Below, one piece after another: positions 7,780 through 14,404 of a stretch of 19,792 nucleotides of DNA (its first letter is position 1; each line of letters starts with the position of its first letter). The stretch is taken from contig DITJ01000075.1 of the NCBI GenBank assembly GCA_002422795.1, forward strand, positions 14,823 through 34,614, read 5' to 3'. A program made the translations under genes and the position numbers. Below the pieces are notes generated by a model that made no database searches, was not told the origin of the DNA, and saw nothing but the letters and a program-made list of their open reading frames with translations. Source of the DNA: Alphaproteobacteria bacterium UBA6187. GTDB taxonomy: Bacteria > Pseudomonadota > Alphaproteobacteria > Rickettsiales > UBA6187.

Positions 7780-8475
7780 ATGGACACAGTACCAGATACA
7801 AAAAAAATACCCGATGAAATCCGCCCGCATATAGAAGTTGAAGCTCCTGGCGGCGAGAAAAAGGTTCTTATGCATAGCTGCTGCGCCCCGTGTTCGGGCG
7901 AGCTTATGGAATTAATGATAGAAAATGGTATTGAACTTACCATATTTTTCTATAACCCGAATATTCACCCGAAGAGTGAATATGAAATCCGTAAGAATGA
8001 AAATATCCGTTATGCTGAAAAGCTGGGTATTCCCTTTATTGATGCTGATTATGACGTGCAGGAGTGGTTCTATAAGGCCAAAGGCATGGAAAAAGAACCT
8101 GAAAAGGGTATACGCTGCACTATGTGCTTTGATATGCGTTTTGTGCGTACGGCAGAATATGCAGCTGAAAACGGCTTTAAAGTTATAACCAGTTCACTTG
8201 GGATTTCCCGCTGGAAAGATATGGACCAGATCAATGATTCCGGCATAAAAGCCGCCGAATTATTTGATGGCGTGGAATATTGGACATATAACTGGCGTAA
8301 AAATGGCGGTGGTGAGCGTATGTATAAAATCGCCAAGCGTGAGAAGTTTTATAAGCAGGAATATTGCGGCTGCATATATTCACTGCGCGATACTAATAAC
8401 TGGCGCGAATCGAATGGGCGCGAGAAAATTAGTCTCGGTGAAGAGTTTTATGGGGAAACTATCCCCGGCGCATGA
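7780..8475 (+). CDS. queH: Epoxyqueuosine reductase QueH
   Basis: A 231-aa enzyme of the QueH (former DUF208) family, which catalyses the last step of queuosine synthesis, reducing epoxyqueuosine to queuosine in tRNA and replacing the unrelated cobalamin-dependent QueG. All cysteine ligand motifs expected for its iron-sulfur and metal site are present: HSCCAPCS (C34, C35, C38), GIRCTMCF (C113, C116) and EYCGCIYS (C196, C198). YNPNIHPKSEYEIRKNE (58-74) and the SSLGISRWKDMDQIN region (138-152) are typical. It follows the coiled-coil gene after 6 nt without a strong Shine-Dalgarno of its own, consistent with translational coupling. The N-terminal 25 residues are acidic and less conserved, so a later start is possible but no better candidate was seen. 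Confidence 0.93.
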   Translation: MDTVPDTKKIPDEIRPHIEVEAPGGEKKVLMHSCCAPCSGELMELMIENGIELTIFFYNPNIHPKSEYEIRKNENIRYAEKLGIPFIDADYDVQEWFYKAKGMEKEPEKGIRCTMCFDMRFVRTAEYAAENGFKVITSSLGISRWKDMDQINDSGIKAAELFDGVEYWTYNWRKNGGGERMYKIAKREKFYKQEYCGCIYSLRDTNNWRESNGREKISLGEEFYGETIPGA

Positions 8476-8561
8476 GTACAATCCAATAAGGATTAGTTCT
8501 AATTCCCCCCTCCTCCATAGCACACATGCTGTTGCATTAGGAGTGGATGGTGGGCAGCTGC

Positions 8562-8653
8562 GTGGCAATCCAGGAATATAATAATAAACTGCATGCTCAT
8601 TGTTGCGTTTCTATGTATGGATTGCCACTCCACTTCGTGGCTCGCAATGACGT
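8562..8653. repeat. Dispersed palindromic repeat of the CGTCATTGCGAGCC type
   Basis: GTGGCAATCCA (8562-8572) is perfectly inverted with TGGATTGCCAC (8618-8628). The right part (8618-8653) reads TGGATTGCCAC, then CCAC-TTC-GTGG, then GGCTCGCAATGACG. This is the familiar short repeat scattered through some alphaproteobacterial genomes, and the hairpin at 18718-18748 in this window is a second, shorter member (shared ATTGCCAC and GGCTCGCAATGACG). The rest of 8476-8760 shows no gene; 8654-8760 is unremarkable AT-rich sequence. Confidence 0.72.
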
Positions 8654-8760
8654 ACTTTTAAATGCAATTGCCATGCCCCCCCTTCTTTCTGTATCAACCG
8701 CTCCATAAAGATGCGTTTTTGTAACAAAGCTTAATGTTTTGTTAATGAATTATGTCTAGA

Positions 8761-8900
8761 ATGTTATTATAGCATTTCTGCTTTTTATTTACGATAGGAG
8801 TTCGAGGTGAGTGAAATTTTAGCGTAGGTTTTCTACGTGAATTTTACGAATCCGATGAACGACAACGCGTAAATGAAAATGAGAAATACTATAGTAACAT
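8761..8900. repeat. MITE-like palindromic repeat, copy B
   Basis: Arms 8761-8779 and 8882-8900 are inverted with two mismatches (ATGTTATTATAGCATTTCT against AGAAATACTATAGTAACAT). The complementarity continues inward: TTTTTATTTACG with CGTAAATGAAAA, and GTGAAATTTTAGCGTAG with CTACGTGAATTTTAC around a TTTT-like centre. The 140-nt unit therefore folds nearly end to end. Its reverse complement aligns with copy A at 6677-6773. It ends 16 nt before the response-regulator start codon, so the promoter of that gene must lie within or before it. Confidence 0.78.
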
Positions 8901-8916
8901 AATCAAGAGAAAACCT

Positions 8917-10332
8917 ATGACATATAATATATTGCTTGTTGATGACGATATAAGCCAGGCACTTATAGCTCAGAAATTCATAGAAAAGGACGGTAATTAC
9001 AGGACAAGGCTGGTAAGTGGTGGGCAGGAAGCAATAGATATACTTACAGGTAATTTTGCAAATGATATAGATTTAGTTTTACTTGACCTTGCCATGCCCG
9101 GTGTGGATGGAATGGATGTTTTAAATGCTGTAAAGCCGGTAAAGCCCAATTTACCGATTATAATAAATAGTGGTTATGATAATGTAGAACTTATAACAAG
9201 CGCAATGAAAGCCGGAGCAACTGATTTCATAAGAAAATTAGATGGTAATGAGAAATTACAGTTATCTATAGAAAATGCGCTCAGGAGCCATGTTTTGCAT
9301 GATGGGCTTGAGATGTTCAAAAAATCAATGAGTGGCCAGGCTTCTTTTAATGATATATTAGGGGAAAATCAGGCAATTAAAGAAGTGCGTATTTTAGGCG
9401 CAAAAGTTGTCGATTCAAATATGCCGGTACTTATACAAGGTGAAAGTGGCTCTGGTAAGGAACTACTTGCCAGGGCGATACATTTTTCAAAGTCAGGTGC
9501 AATGAGGCCATTTATATCGGTAAATTGCGGTGCAATACCTGCGAACCTTCTGGAAAGCATATTATTTGGCAATGAAAAAGGAGCATTTCCGGGGGCTATG
9601 TTCAAAACTTATGGTAAATTCAGGGAAGCTGATGGTGGCACTATTTTCCTTAATGAGGTGAGCGAACTTCCTCACCCTGTTCAGGTAAAGCTGCTGCGAA
9701 TGCTGCAAGATGGTAAAATTGATTTAGTTGGCGGTTCAAATCCCGTTAAGATAAATGTCCGGGTGATTGCCGCAAGTACCCATAATCTTGTATCCGAGGT
9801 TGAAAATGGTAAATTCAAAGGGGATTTATATTACCGTTTGAATGTTTTCCCGGTTTATATGCCACCCTTGCGCAACAGGAATGGCGATTTACCTATGATG
9901 GTCAGGCATTTTATAGAATTATTTATAAAATCTGAGCATAAAAATATTAATGGAATAACAAAGAATGCAGAAGAAATGCTATGCAAATATAGCTGGCCTG
10001 GTAATATAAGGCAGTTAAAGAATACTATTTTCCGCGCTATTGTGTTATGTGAAACAGATATGCTGGATATAAAGGATTTTCCCGATTTCATGGAAAATGA
10101 AAATAAAGTGCCGGTTACAAATGGGTCTATCAAAATATCTAACGTCACCACTATCCAGGTACAAGATATTAACGGGCATTGCAGGAATCTTGCAGATATA
10201 GAAAAACAGGTTATAGAAAACGCATTAAGAAGATATAACGGACATATGTCTGAAGTGGCAAGAAGGTTGGGTATAGGCCGTTCCACCCTTTACAGGAAAT
10301 TAGAAAGTTATGGAGTTACATTTGAAAACTAG
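8917..10332 (+). CDS. NtrC-family response regulator with altered GAFTGA and Walker B motifs
   Basis: A 471-aa protein with receiver, AAA+ sigma54-activator and Fis-type DNA-binding domains. The receiver (1-125) is complete: D9-D11, phospho-acceptor D57 in LLDLAMPGVDG, S85 and K107. The AAA+ domain has Walker A GESGSGKE (175-182) and arginine-rich LRNRNGDLP. Two normally invariant elements deviate: the sigma54-contacting loop reads GAFPGA (222-227) and Walker B reads GTIFLNEV with Asn246 for Asp. Each is one base from consensus (CCG for ACG, AAT for GAT). The C-terminus (about 430-471) has VARRLGIGRSTLYRKL, a clean helix-turn-helix. No kinase gene is nearby. Its last codons overlap the prepilin-like gene. 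Activation may be sigma54-independent; this is inference. Confidence 0.9.
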   Translation: MTYNILLVDDDISQALIAQKFIEKDGNYRTRLVSGGQEAIDILTGNFANDIDLVLLDLAMPGVDGMDVLNAVKPVKPNLPIIINSGYDNVELITSAMKAGATDFIRKLDGNEKLQLSIENALRSHVLHDGLEMFKKSMSGQASFNDILGENQAIKEVRILGAKVVDSNMPVLIQGESGSGKELLARAIHFSKSGAMRPFISVNCGAIPANLLESILFGNEKGAFPGAMFKTYGKFREADGGTIFLNEVSELPHPVQVKLLRMLQDGKIDLVGGSNPVKINVRVIAASTHNLVSEVENGKFKGDLYYRLNVFPVYMPPLRNRNGDLPMMVRHFIELFIKSEHKNINGITKNAEEMLCKYSWPGNIRQLKNTIFRAIVLCETDMLDIKDFPDFMENENKVPVTNGSIKISNVTTIQVQDINGHCRNLADIEKQVIENALRRYNGHMSEVARRLGIGRSTLYRKLESYGVTFEN

Positions 10333-11068
10333 AAGCATTAATTCTAAGAAAGCATATTCGATGGTTGAGCTATCCATAGTGATAGTTGTAATAGGTTTGC
10401 TTGCGGCAGCAACTATGGTGGGCAGGGATTTACTTGTAAGTGCGCAGCTTAAAGCCCTTATATCGGAAATAGAATCACACAAAATAGCAGTTGATAATTT
10501 TCAAACCCAATATGAAAATCTCCCCGGCGATATGCCAAACGCCACAAGTTTCTGGACAACCGCACAAAATAGCGGTGTTGCAGTAAAAAATGGCAATGGG
10601 GATGGGAATATAGGCGCAAATAAATTAGATTATACAGAACCATATTATGCCTGGAATCATTTAACCCTTTCAAAATTCGTGCCCGGTACATTTTCCGGTG
10701 TTAGTGCTGTTCGTGCTACGGTGGGAGTTAATATTCCTACTTCAAAATATATGGATCGTATAGGATTTGGTTTAAATTATTACAATAGTCCATGGGGTTA
10801 TGTTAATGCTCTTGGGCATTATTTTGTAGGTAATTTTATCTTTATAGGTGTAACTATTGTTGCCACTAGCGTTAATTTCCCAGGAGATTCAGCGTTTACA
10901 CCTTCTGATGCTTATTATATAGATAGTAAAATAGATGATGGGTTTCCTGATTCTGGTGGGGTTATGGCTAGTGGTGTTGCAAACTGCGTAAGTGGTTCTG
11001 CACCAAATATAGTGTATTTGCGCACTAACGCATCAACTGCATGTTTTTTTGCCGTAACTCTTAAGTAG
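10310..11068 (+). CDS. Prepilin-like protein, paralogue 1
   Basis: A 252-aa protein with a class III (type IV pilin) signal: a short basic leader, KKA|YSMVELSIVIVVIGLL, with Glu at +5 after the predicted cut and Ala rather than Gly at -1. Such proteins are processed by a prepilin peptidase and built into pili or type II-like pseudopili. The globular part shares YENLPGDMPNATSFW, an NGNGDGN stretch and AYYIDSKIDDGFP near the C-terminus with the second copy downstream. Two cysteines near the end could form a disulfide. It overlaps the regulator gene. The ATG at 10310 has poor ribosome-site spacing, whereas TTG at 10322 has GGAG 6 nt upstream and may be the true start; the mature protein is the same. 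No assembly genes are in view. Confidence 0.82.
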   Translation: MELHLKTRSINSKKAYSMVELSIVIVVIGLLAAATMVGRDLLVSAQLKALISEIESHKIAVDNFQTQYENLPGDMPNATSFWTTAQNSGVAVKNGNGDGNIGANKLDYTEPYYAWNHLTLSKFVPGTFSGVSAVRATVGVNIPTSKYMDRIGFGLNYYNSPWGYVNALGHYFVGNFIFIGVTIVATSVNFPGDSAFTPSDAYYIDSKIDDGFPDSGGVMASGVANCVSGSAPNIVYLRTNASTACFFAVTLK

Positions 11069-11077
11069 ATTATCAAG

Positions 11078-11092
11078 ATTATCAAAGATAAT
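11078..11092 (+). other. Short AT-rich hairpin after prepilin-like gene 1
   Basis: ATTATC (11078-11083) and GATAAT (11087-11092) pair around AAA, 10 nt past the stop. There is no GC clamp and no T run, so it is at best a weak 3'-end structure. Confidence 0.25.
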
Positions 11093-11202
11093 TATGTATT
11101 ATTTCCCATTTCAACCGTTAAATGCATTGTAAAAATACAAACCAATTCTTGCATGATTTATCCTTATTAAAGCGTGCTTAATATCAAATCATATTAAAAA
11201 TG

Positions 11203-11222
11203 TTATTGCATTATAATTCATA
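11203..11222 (+). repeat. 20-nt direct repeat, copy 1 (downstream of prepilin-like gene 1)
   Basis: TTATTGCATTATAATTCATA occurs identically at 12490-12509. This copy starts 135 nt past the stop of prepilin-like gene 1; the other starts 134 nt past the stop of gene 2. Similarity continues downstream (CATA, TATATG, GCTA and AAAAAAT in order). It contains TATAAT at 11212-11217, so it may be a retained promoter as well as a trace of duplication. Confidence 0.8.
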
Positions 11223-11345
11223 GCTATATGCGCTAGCATTATCAAAAAATGATAGTTATAATTGTAATGTAGTTTATTTTCGAGTGAGCCTATAAAGATA
11301 TTACCGCTTCTAACTATTTGCAATAATGTTATTACTAAAAAATAT

Positions 11346-11373
11346 TTATAGATATAATAATTTATGCTATAAT
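11346..11373 (+). promoter_or_regulatory. Extended -10 promoter upstream of prepilin-like gene 2
   Basis: TGCTATAAT (11365-11373 region) is a perfect extended -10 box (TGnTATAAT). The -35 region at 16 nt spacing (TTATAG, 11346-11351) is poor, as extended -10 promoters tolerate. Transcription would begin near 11380, a few nucleotides before the large folded element at 11385-11555, giving a leader of about 200 nt. Confidence 0.5.
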
Positions 11374-11384
11374 AAATGAATTAC

Positions 11385-11555
11385 ATTTGAAATACTTACC
11401 ACCAGCAGAATTTAATTATCCGTCATTCCCCTAGTTTTTTTATTCAAAAACTATATGGGAATACAGATAAATAGACTGGATAGCCATATAGTTTGCTAAG
11501 TGCGCAAACTCTGGCCATAACGAAAACAAAATCTGTCGGGTGGTAAGTTTCAAAT
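11385..11555 (+). promoter_or_regulatory. Multi-arm folded leader upstream of prepilin-like gene 2
   Basis: A long closing stem joins 11385-11411 with 11531-11555: ATTTGAAA/TTTCAAAT, then CTTACCACC/GGTGGTAAG, then shorter matches, with a 2-nt bulge. Inside are two arms. One pairs ATTCCC...AGTTTTT with AAAAACT...GGGAAT (about 11425-11462); the other pairs GCCA...AGTTTGC with GCAAACT...TGGC (about 11483-11515). The result is a three-way junction ending 27 nt before the ATG. The first arm resembles the dispersed GTCATTCCC/GGGAAT repeat type, so a mobile palindrome is an alternative to a cis-regulatory RNA. No known riboswitch class was recognised. The rest of 11093-11384 is AT-rich and unassigned. 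Confidence 0.55.
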
Positions 11556-11582
11556 ATTACTTCATGGTAAACGGATTTTTTT

Positions 11583-12356
11583 ATGCACTTCTATACAACA
11601 AGACAAATACCGAATTCAGGAAATAATCTCAAAGGCTTTACTCTTGTTGAACTTTCAATCGTGATTGTAATTGTTGCTTTGATAATTGCTGGAGTTTCTG
11701 CAGGAAGAGGTTTAATTGCAACCGCAAGAATCAACGGACAGATTTCTGATTTACAGATGTATTCCACCGCATTTAATGCATTTAGAGGGCAGTATAATGC
11801 AATGGCTGGTGATATGAAAAATGCATCTAGCTATTGGCCTGGAGTAACAAATGGTAATGGTAATGGCATGTATGAAACTTATGCTTTTGCTGCTTTACCC
11901 GATTTAACTAAAGAACATTTTACGTTATTTCAACATCTTGCTAAGGCAAAATTAATTCCTGGCTCCTATAATAACACTTATGTTCTGGATGTTGGCTATC
12001 CATCATTAAAAATAGACAAAACAAAAGGAATGATAGCTGGAAATCAGGTTTATTTTACATCAGCAATTGTTAACTTTCAATTAACAGCTAAAGAAATGAC
12101 ACAAATCTATAAAGCGATTTTATTTTTAACTGTTTCTGATCCTTCAAGAGGTAATGGCACTAATGACACTGGTGTAATGACACCAGAAATAGCTTATGCT
12201 ATCGACACAAAAATTGATGATGGCAAACCAAGAGGAGGAAAATTCATGGCATTTACACCTTGGGGTGGATCGTCGGGGCTTTGCATTAGCGGTACGTCTT
12301 ATAATATATCAGAGAAACGCAGATGCTGCTATGGCGAATACATACTTAAGCCATAA
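11583..12356 (+). CDS. Prepilin-like protein, paralogue 2
   Basis: A 257-aa protein with a canonical prepilin signal, NLKG|FTLVELSIVIVIVALI, with Gly18 at -1 and Glu23 at +5, followed by a long hydrophobic helix. The body parallels the first copy: FRGQYNAMAGDMKNASSYW, NGNGNG, FQHLAKAKLIPGSY, and AYAIDTKIDDGKP near 204-216. At over 250 aa both are larger than typical major pilins. The D.KIDDG segment could bind a metal, by analogy with calcium sites in type II secretion pseudopilins, but this is inference. No good Shine-Dalgarno precedes the ATG, and the gene is preceded by a folded leader and its own promoter candidate. The last 15 residues (EKRRCCYGEYILKP) are unlike paralogue 1, so a late frameshift is possible. 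Confidence 0.82.
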   Translation: MHFYTTRQIPNSGNNLKGFTLVELSIVIVIVALIIAGVSAGRGLIATARINGQISDLQMYSTAFNAFRGQYNAMAGDMKNASSYWPGVTNGNGNGMYETYAFAALPDLTKEHFTLFQHLAKAKLIPGSYNNTYVLDVGYPSLKIDKTKGMIAGNQVYFTSAIVNFQLTAKEMTQIYKAILFLTVSDPSRGNGTNDTGVMTPEIAYAIDTKIDDGKPRGGKFMAFTPWGGSSGLCISGTSYNISEKRRCCYGEYILKP

Positions 12357-12489
12357 ATTTAATTACCAACCCGCAGTAAAATAAAAGCTGAAGTTTAATA
12401 AACATAATATGACTTGAAAAACTCCTTACCCACTGCCCTGCTCATGCTCATAATAAATTTGTGATAATAATCAAAATTAGTGCAATATT

Positions 12490-12509
12490 TTATTGCATTA
12501 TAATTCATA
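12490..12509 (+). repeat. 20-nt direct repeat, copy 2 (downstream of prepilin-like gene 2)
   Basis: Identical to 11203-11222 and placed 134 nt beyond the stop of prepilin-like gene 2, with matching downstream blocks. It again contains TATAAT (12499-12504). It lies about 230 nt upstream of ftsZ. The remainder of 12357-12600 shows nothing else I can support. Confidence 0.8.
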
Positions 12510-12630
12510 CAATATATGGTGCCGCTAATAAAAAAATCCCAAAATACATGTTGCTGAATGCATACAAAACAGTTAAATTATTGTACAAATTCTAAAATAT
12601 TTCCATGGCTTACTGCGAGCCCCCAAATAT

Positions 12631-12714
12631 CCCCTTCCATAGAAGGGGAATCAAGTGATAGGGAATTCATATAAGCCCGTCACTATCGCCCTCTTTAGCA
12701 GTAAGAGGGGTTTT
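12631..12714 (+). promoter_or_regulatory. Three tandem hairpins before ftsZ, last one terminator-like
   Basis: Hairpin 1 is CCCCTTC-CATA-GAAGGGG (12631-12648). Hairpin 2 pairs AGTGATAGGG (12654-12663) with CCCGTCACT (12676-12684), with one bulge. Hairpin 3 pairs CCCTCTT (12689-12695) with AAGAGGG (12703-12709) and is followed by GTTTT. The ftsZ ribosome site is only about 20 nt further on. CTATCGCCC in hairpins 2 and 3 can also pair with the GATAGGG strand, so alternative folds exist. It may be an attenuator, a terminator for upstream reading, or a repeat. Confidence 0.5.
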
Positions 12715-12740
12715 CCTAATTTTATCGTGGAGCCAAATTA

Positions 12741-14261
12741 ATGACTATAAACATTCACTTACCGGAAAATACAGTTATAAAACCTAAAATTACCGTTTTC
12801 GGGGTTGGCGGTGCTGGCGGCAATGCCACCAATAATATGATAGCCGAAAATTTAGAAGGCGCTGATTTCGTGGTTGCCAATACAGATGCGCAAGCGCTGG
12901 CAAATTCACTTTCTGATAAACGTATCCAGCTTGGGCAGGCAACAACGCAAGGTCTTGGAGCTGGCGCTTCGCCTGAAGTTGGCAGAAAAGCTGCTGAAGA
13001 AGCTTATCCTGAAATAATAGAATATTTAAAAAACAGCAATATGGTATTCATTACCGCCGGAATGGGTGGTGGAACTGGAACCGGAGCCGCCCCTGTAATT
13101 GCTAAAGCTGCGCGTGAGCATGGCATTCTTACAGTTGGTGTTGTAACTAAGCCTTTCCATTTCGAAGGGCCTCGCCGTATGCGCCTTGCCGAGGAAGGCT
13201 TGAAGGAATTACAAAAATATGTTGATACATTAATTATAATCCCTAACCAGAATCTGTTCCGTATAGCTAATGAAAAAACTACATTTGCAGATGCCTTTAA
13301 ACTGGCTGATGATGTCCTTTATTCAGGTGTTCGTGGAATAACCGATTTAATGATTATGCCCGGACTTATTAACCTGGACTTTGCCGACGTTAAGGCCGTA
13401 ATGAGTGAAATGGGCAAGGCGATGATGGGAACTGGCGAAGCTTCTGGTGATAAAAGGGCGCTTGAGGCGGCTGAGGCTGCAATTTCTAACCCACTGCTTG
13501 ATAATGTTTCAATGAAAGGTGCGCGCGGTGTACTTATAAATATTACCGGCGGCCCTGACATGACCCTGTTTGAAGTTGATGAAGCTGCAAACCGTGTGCG
13601 TGAGGAAGTTGACCCTGATGCAAATATTATTTTCGGTTCTACATTTAATCCTACGTTAGAAGGCAAAATAAGGGTTTCTGTGGTTGCAACAGGTATTGAT
13701 GCGCCAGCTGTTACGCGTTCTTTTTACACATCTGCTATAGAAGAATCATCTCCTGCCGAGGCTGAAGAAAATGCAGCGCAAGAGCAGAATATCTATGAGA
13801 AAATCGAGGAAGAAATTGTTGAAGAGCTTGCAAGTGATGAGTATTTTGCTTCAGTAAGGAACATCAATGAAGAATATGAAGTAAAGAAAGACCTGGAAGG
13901 CGCTAATGATGAAATGGGCGGCAAAAGGGTATTTATGGCAGGTGCGCCATTGCAGCCGAGCAATTATATAGAAAGTGGTCGTGTTGCCGCTGCTGTGCAT
14001 CAGCAGGAATGGGAAGAAAATGAAAAATACACTAAAAAACCAGCACCTAAAACAGGTATATTAAGTAAGGTTATGAAAGCGGCACGTTCGCTTCAAGGCA
14101 ATAGCGATCATGAAGCTGAAGAAATGCAATACACCCAGCCGCAAGCTGAGCAAAGGCAGCAGGCGGCAAGAACAGTTGTGCAGCAGCCTGCAACCCATAA
14201 AGCAAGTGAAACACAGGAAGATTTACTTGATATTCCTGCGTTTTTAAGAAGGAAGAATTAG
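12741..14261 (+). CDS. ftsZ: Cell division GTPase FtsZ
   Basis: A 506-aa tubulin-like GTPase that polymerises into the cytoplasmic Z ring and recruits the divisome. The nucleotide site shows GVGGAGGNATNNMI (21-34), NTDAQAL (47-53) and the tubulin signature GGGTGTG (109-115); the catalytic loop lies in LINLDFADVKAVM. The core ends near residue 320. It is followed by a long, acidic then Gln/Ala-rich linker (about 330-490) and the conserved peptide DLLDIPAFLRRKN (494-506) that binds FtsA/ZipA-type partners, the tail typical of alphaproteobacteria. GGAG sits 7 nt upstream of the ATG. ftsA and ftsQ are not adjacent, so it is separated from the usual division cluster. Prepilin-like genes lie upstream and selO converges from downstream. 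Confidence 0.97.
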   Translation: MTINIHLPENTVIKPKITVFGVGGAGGNATNNMIAENLEGADFVVANTDAQALANSLSDKRIQLGQATTQGLGAGASPEVGRKAAEEAYPEIIEYLKNSNMVFITAGMGGGTGTGAAPVIAKAAREHGILTVGVVTKPFHFEGPRRMRLAEEGLKELQKYVDTLIIIPNQNLFRIANEKTTFADAFKLADDVLYSGVRGITDLMIMPGLINLDFADVKAVMSEMGKAMMGTGEASGDKRALEAAEAAISNPLLDNVSMKGARGVLINITGGPDMTLFEVDEAANRVREEVDPDANIIFGSTFNPTLEGKIRVSVVATGIDAPAVTRSFYTSAIEESSPAEAEENAAQEQNIYEKIEEEIVEELASDEYFASVRNINEEYEVKKDLEGANDEMGGKRVFMAGAPLQPSNYIESGRVAAAVHQQEWEENEKYTKKPAPKTGILSKVMKAARSLQGNSDHEAEEMQYTQPQAEQRQQAARTVVQQPATHKASETQEDLLDIPAFLRRKN

Positions 14262-14284
14262 TTCAGTCGAATTCATCGGAACTG

Positions 14285-14357
14285 TCATCCCGGATACCAA
14301 TAAAATCTGAAAATTTGATAAAGTAGCAAATTTAAGGTTTTTTAGGTTCCGGGATGA
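14285..14357. repeat. Palindromic repeat of the GTCATCCCGG type between ftsZ and selO
   Basis: TCATCCCGGA (14285-14294) is perfectly inverted with TCCGGGATGA (14348-14357), and AAATTTG (14311-14317) with CAAATTT (14327-14333) forms an inner stem. It lies 23 nt past the ftsZ stop and between two convergent genes, so it could end transcription from both sides. The sequence is also of a kind widely dispersed in alphaproteobacterial intergenic DNA. Confidence 0.68.
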
Positions 14358-14404
14358 TAATTGCTAGGTAACGTCTACTTTTGCAAGTGATTAACCAATA
14401 CCCC

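Noticed and set aside
8484..8510. Hairpin after queH (GGATTAG-TT-CTAATTCC) as a terminator
   Set aside because: The stem is imperfect with a two-base loop and is followed by a C-rich rather than T-rich tract.
11460..11555. Resemblance to a c-di-GMP (GEMM) riboswitch: GCGCAAACTCTGGCC upstream of a pilin-like gene
   Set aside because: The partner half, the GAAA tetraloop and receptor, and the GGGACGCAAAGCC-type core are absent; only a short chance-level match remains.
13319..13666. 115-codon minus-strand frame inside ftsZ
   Set aside because: Antisense to a highly conserved coding region; no start signals.
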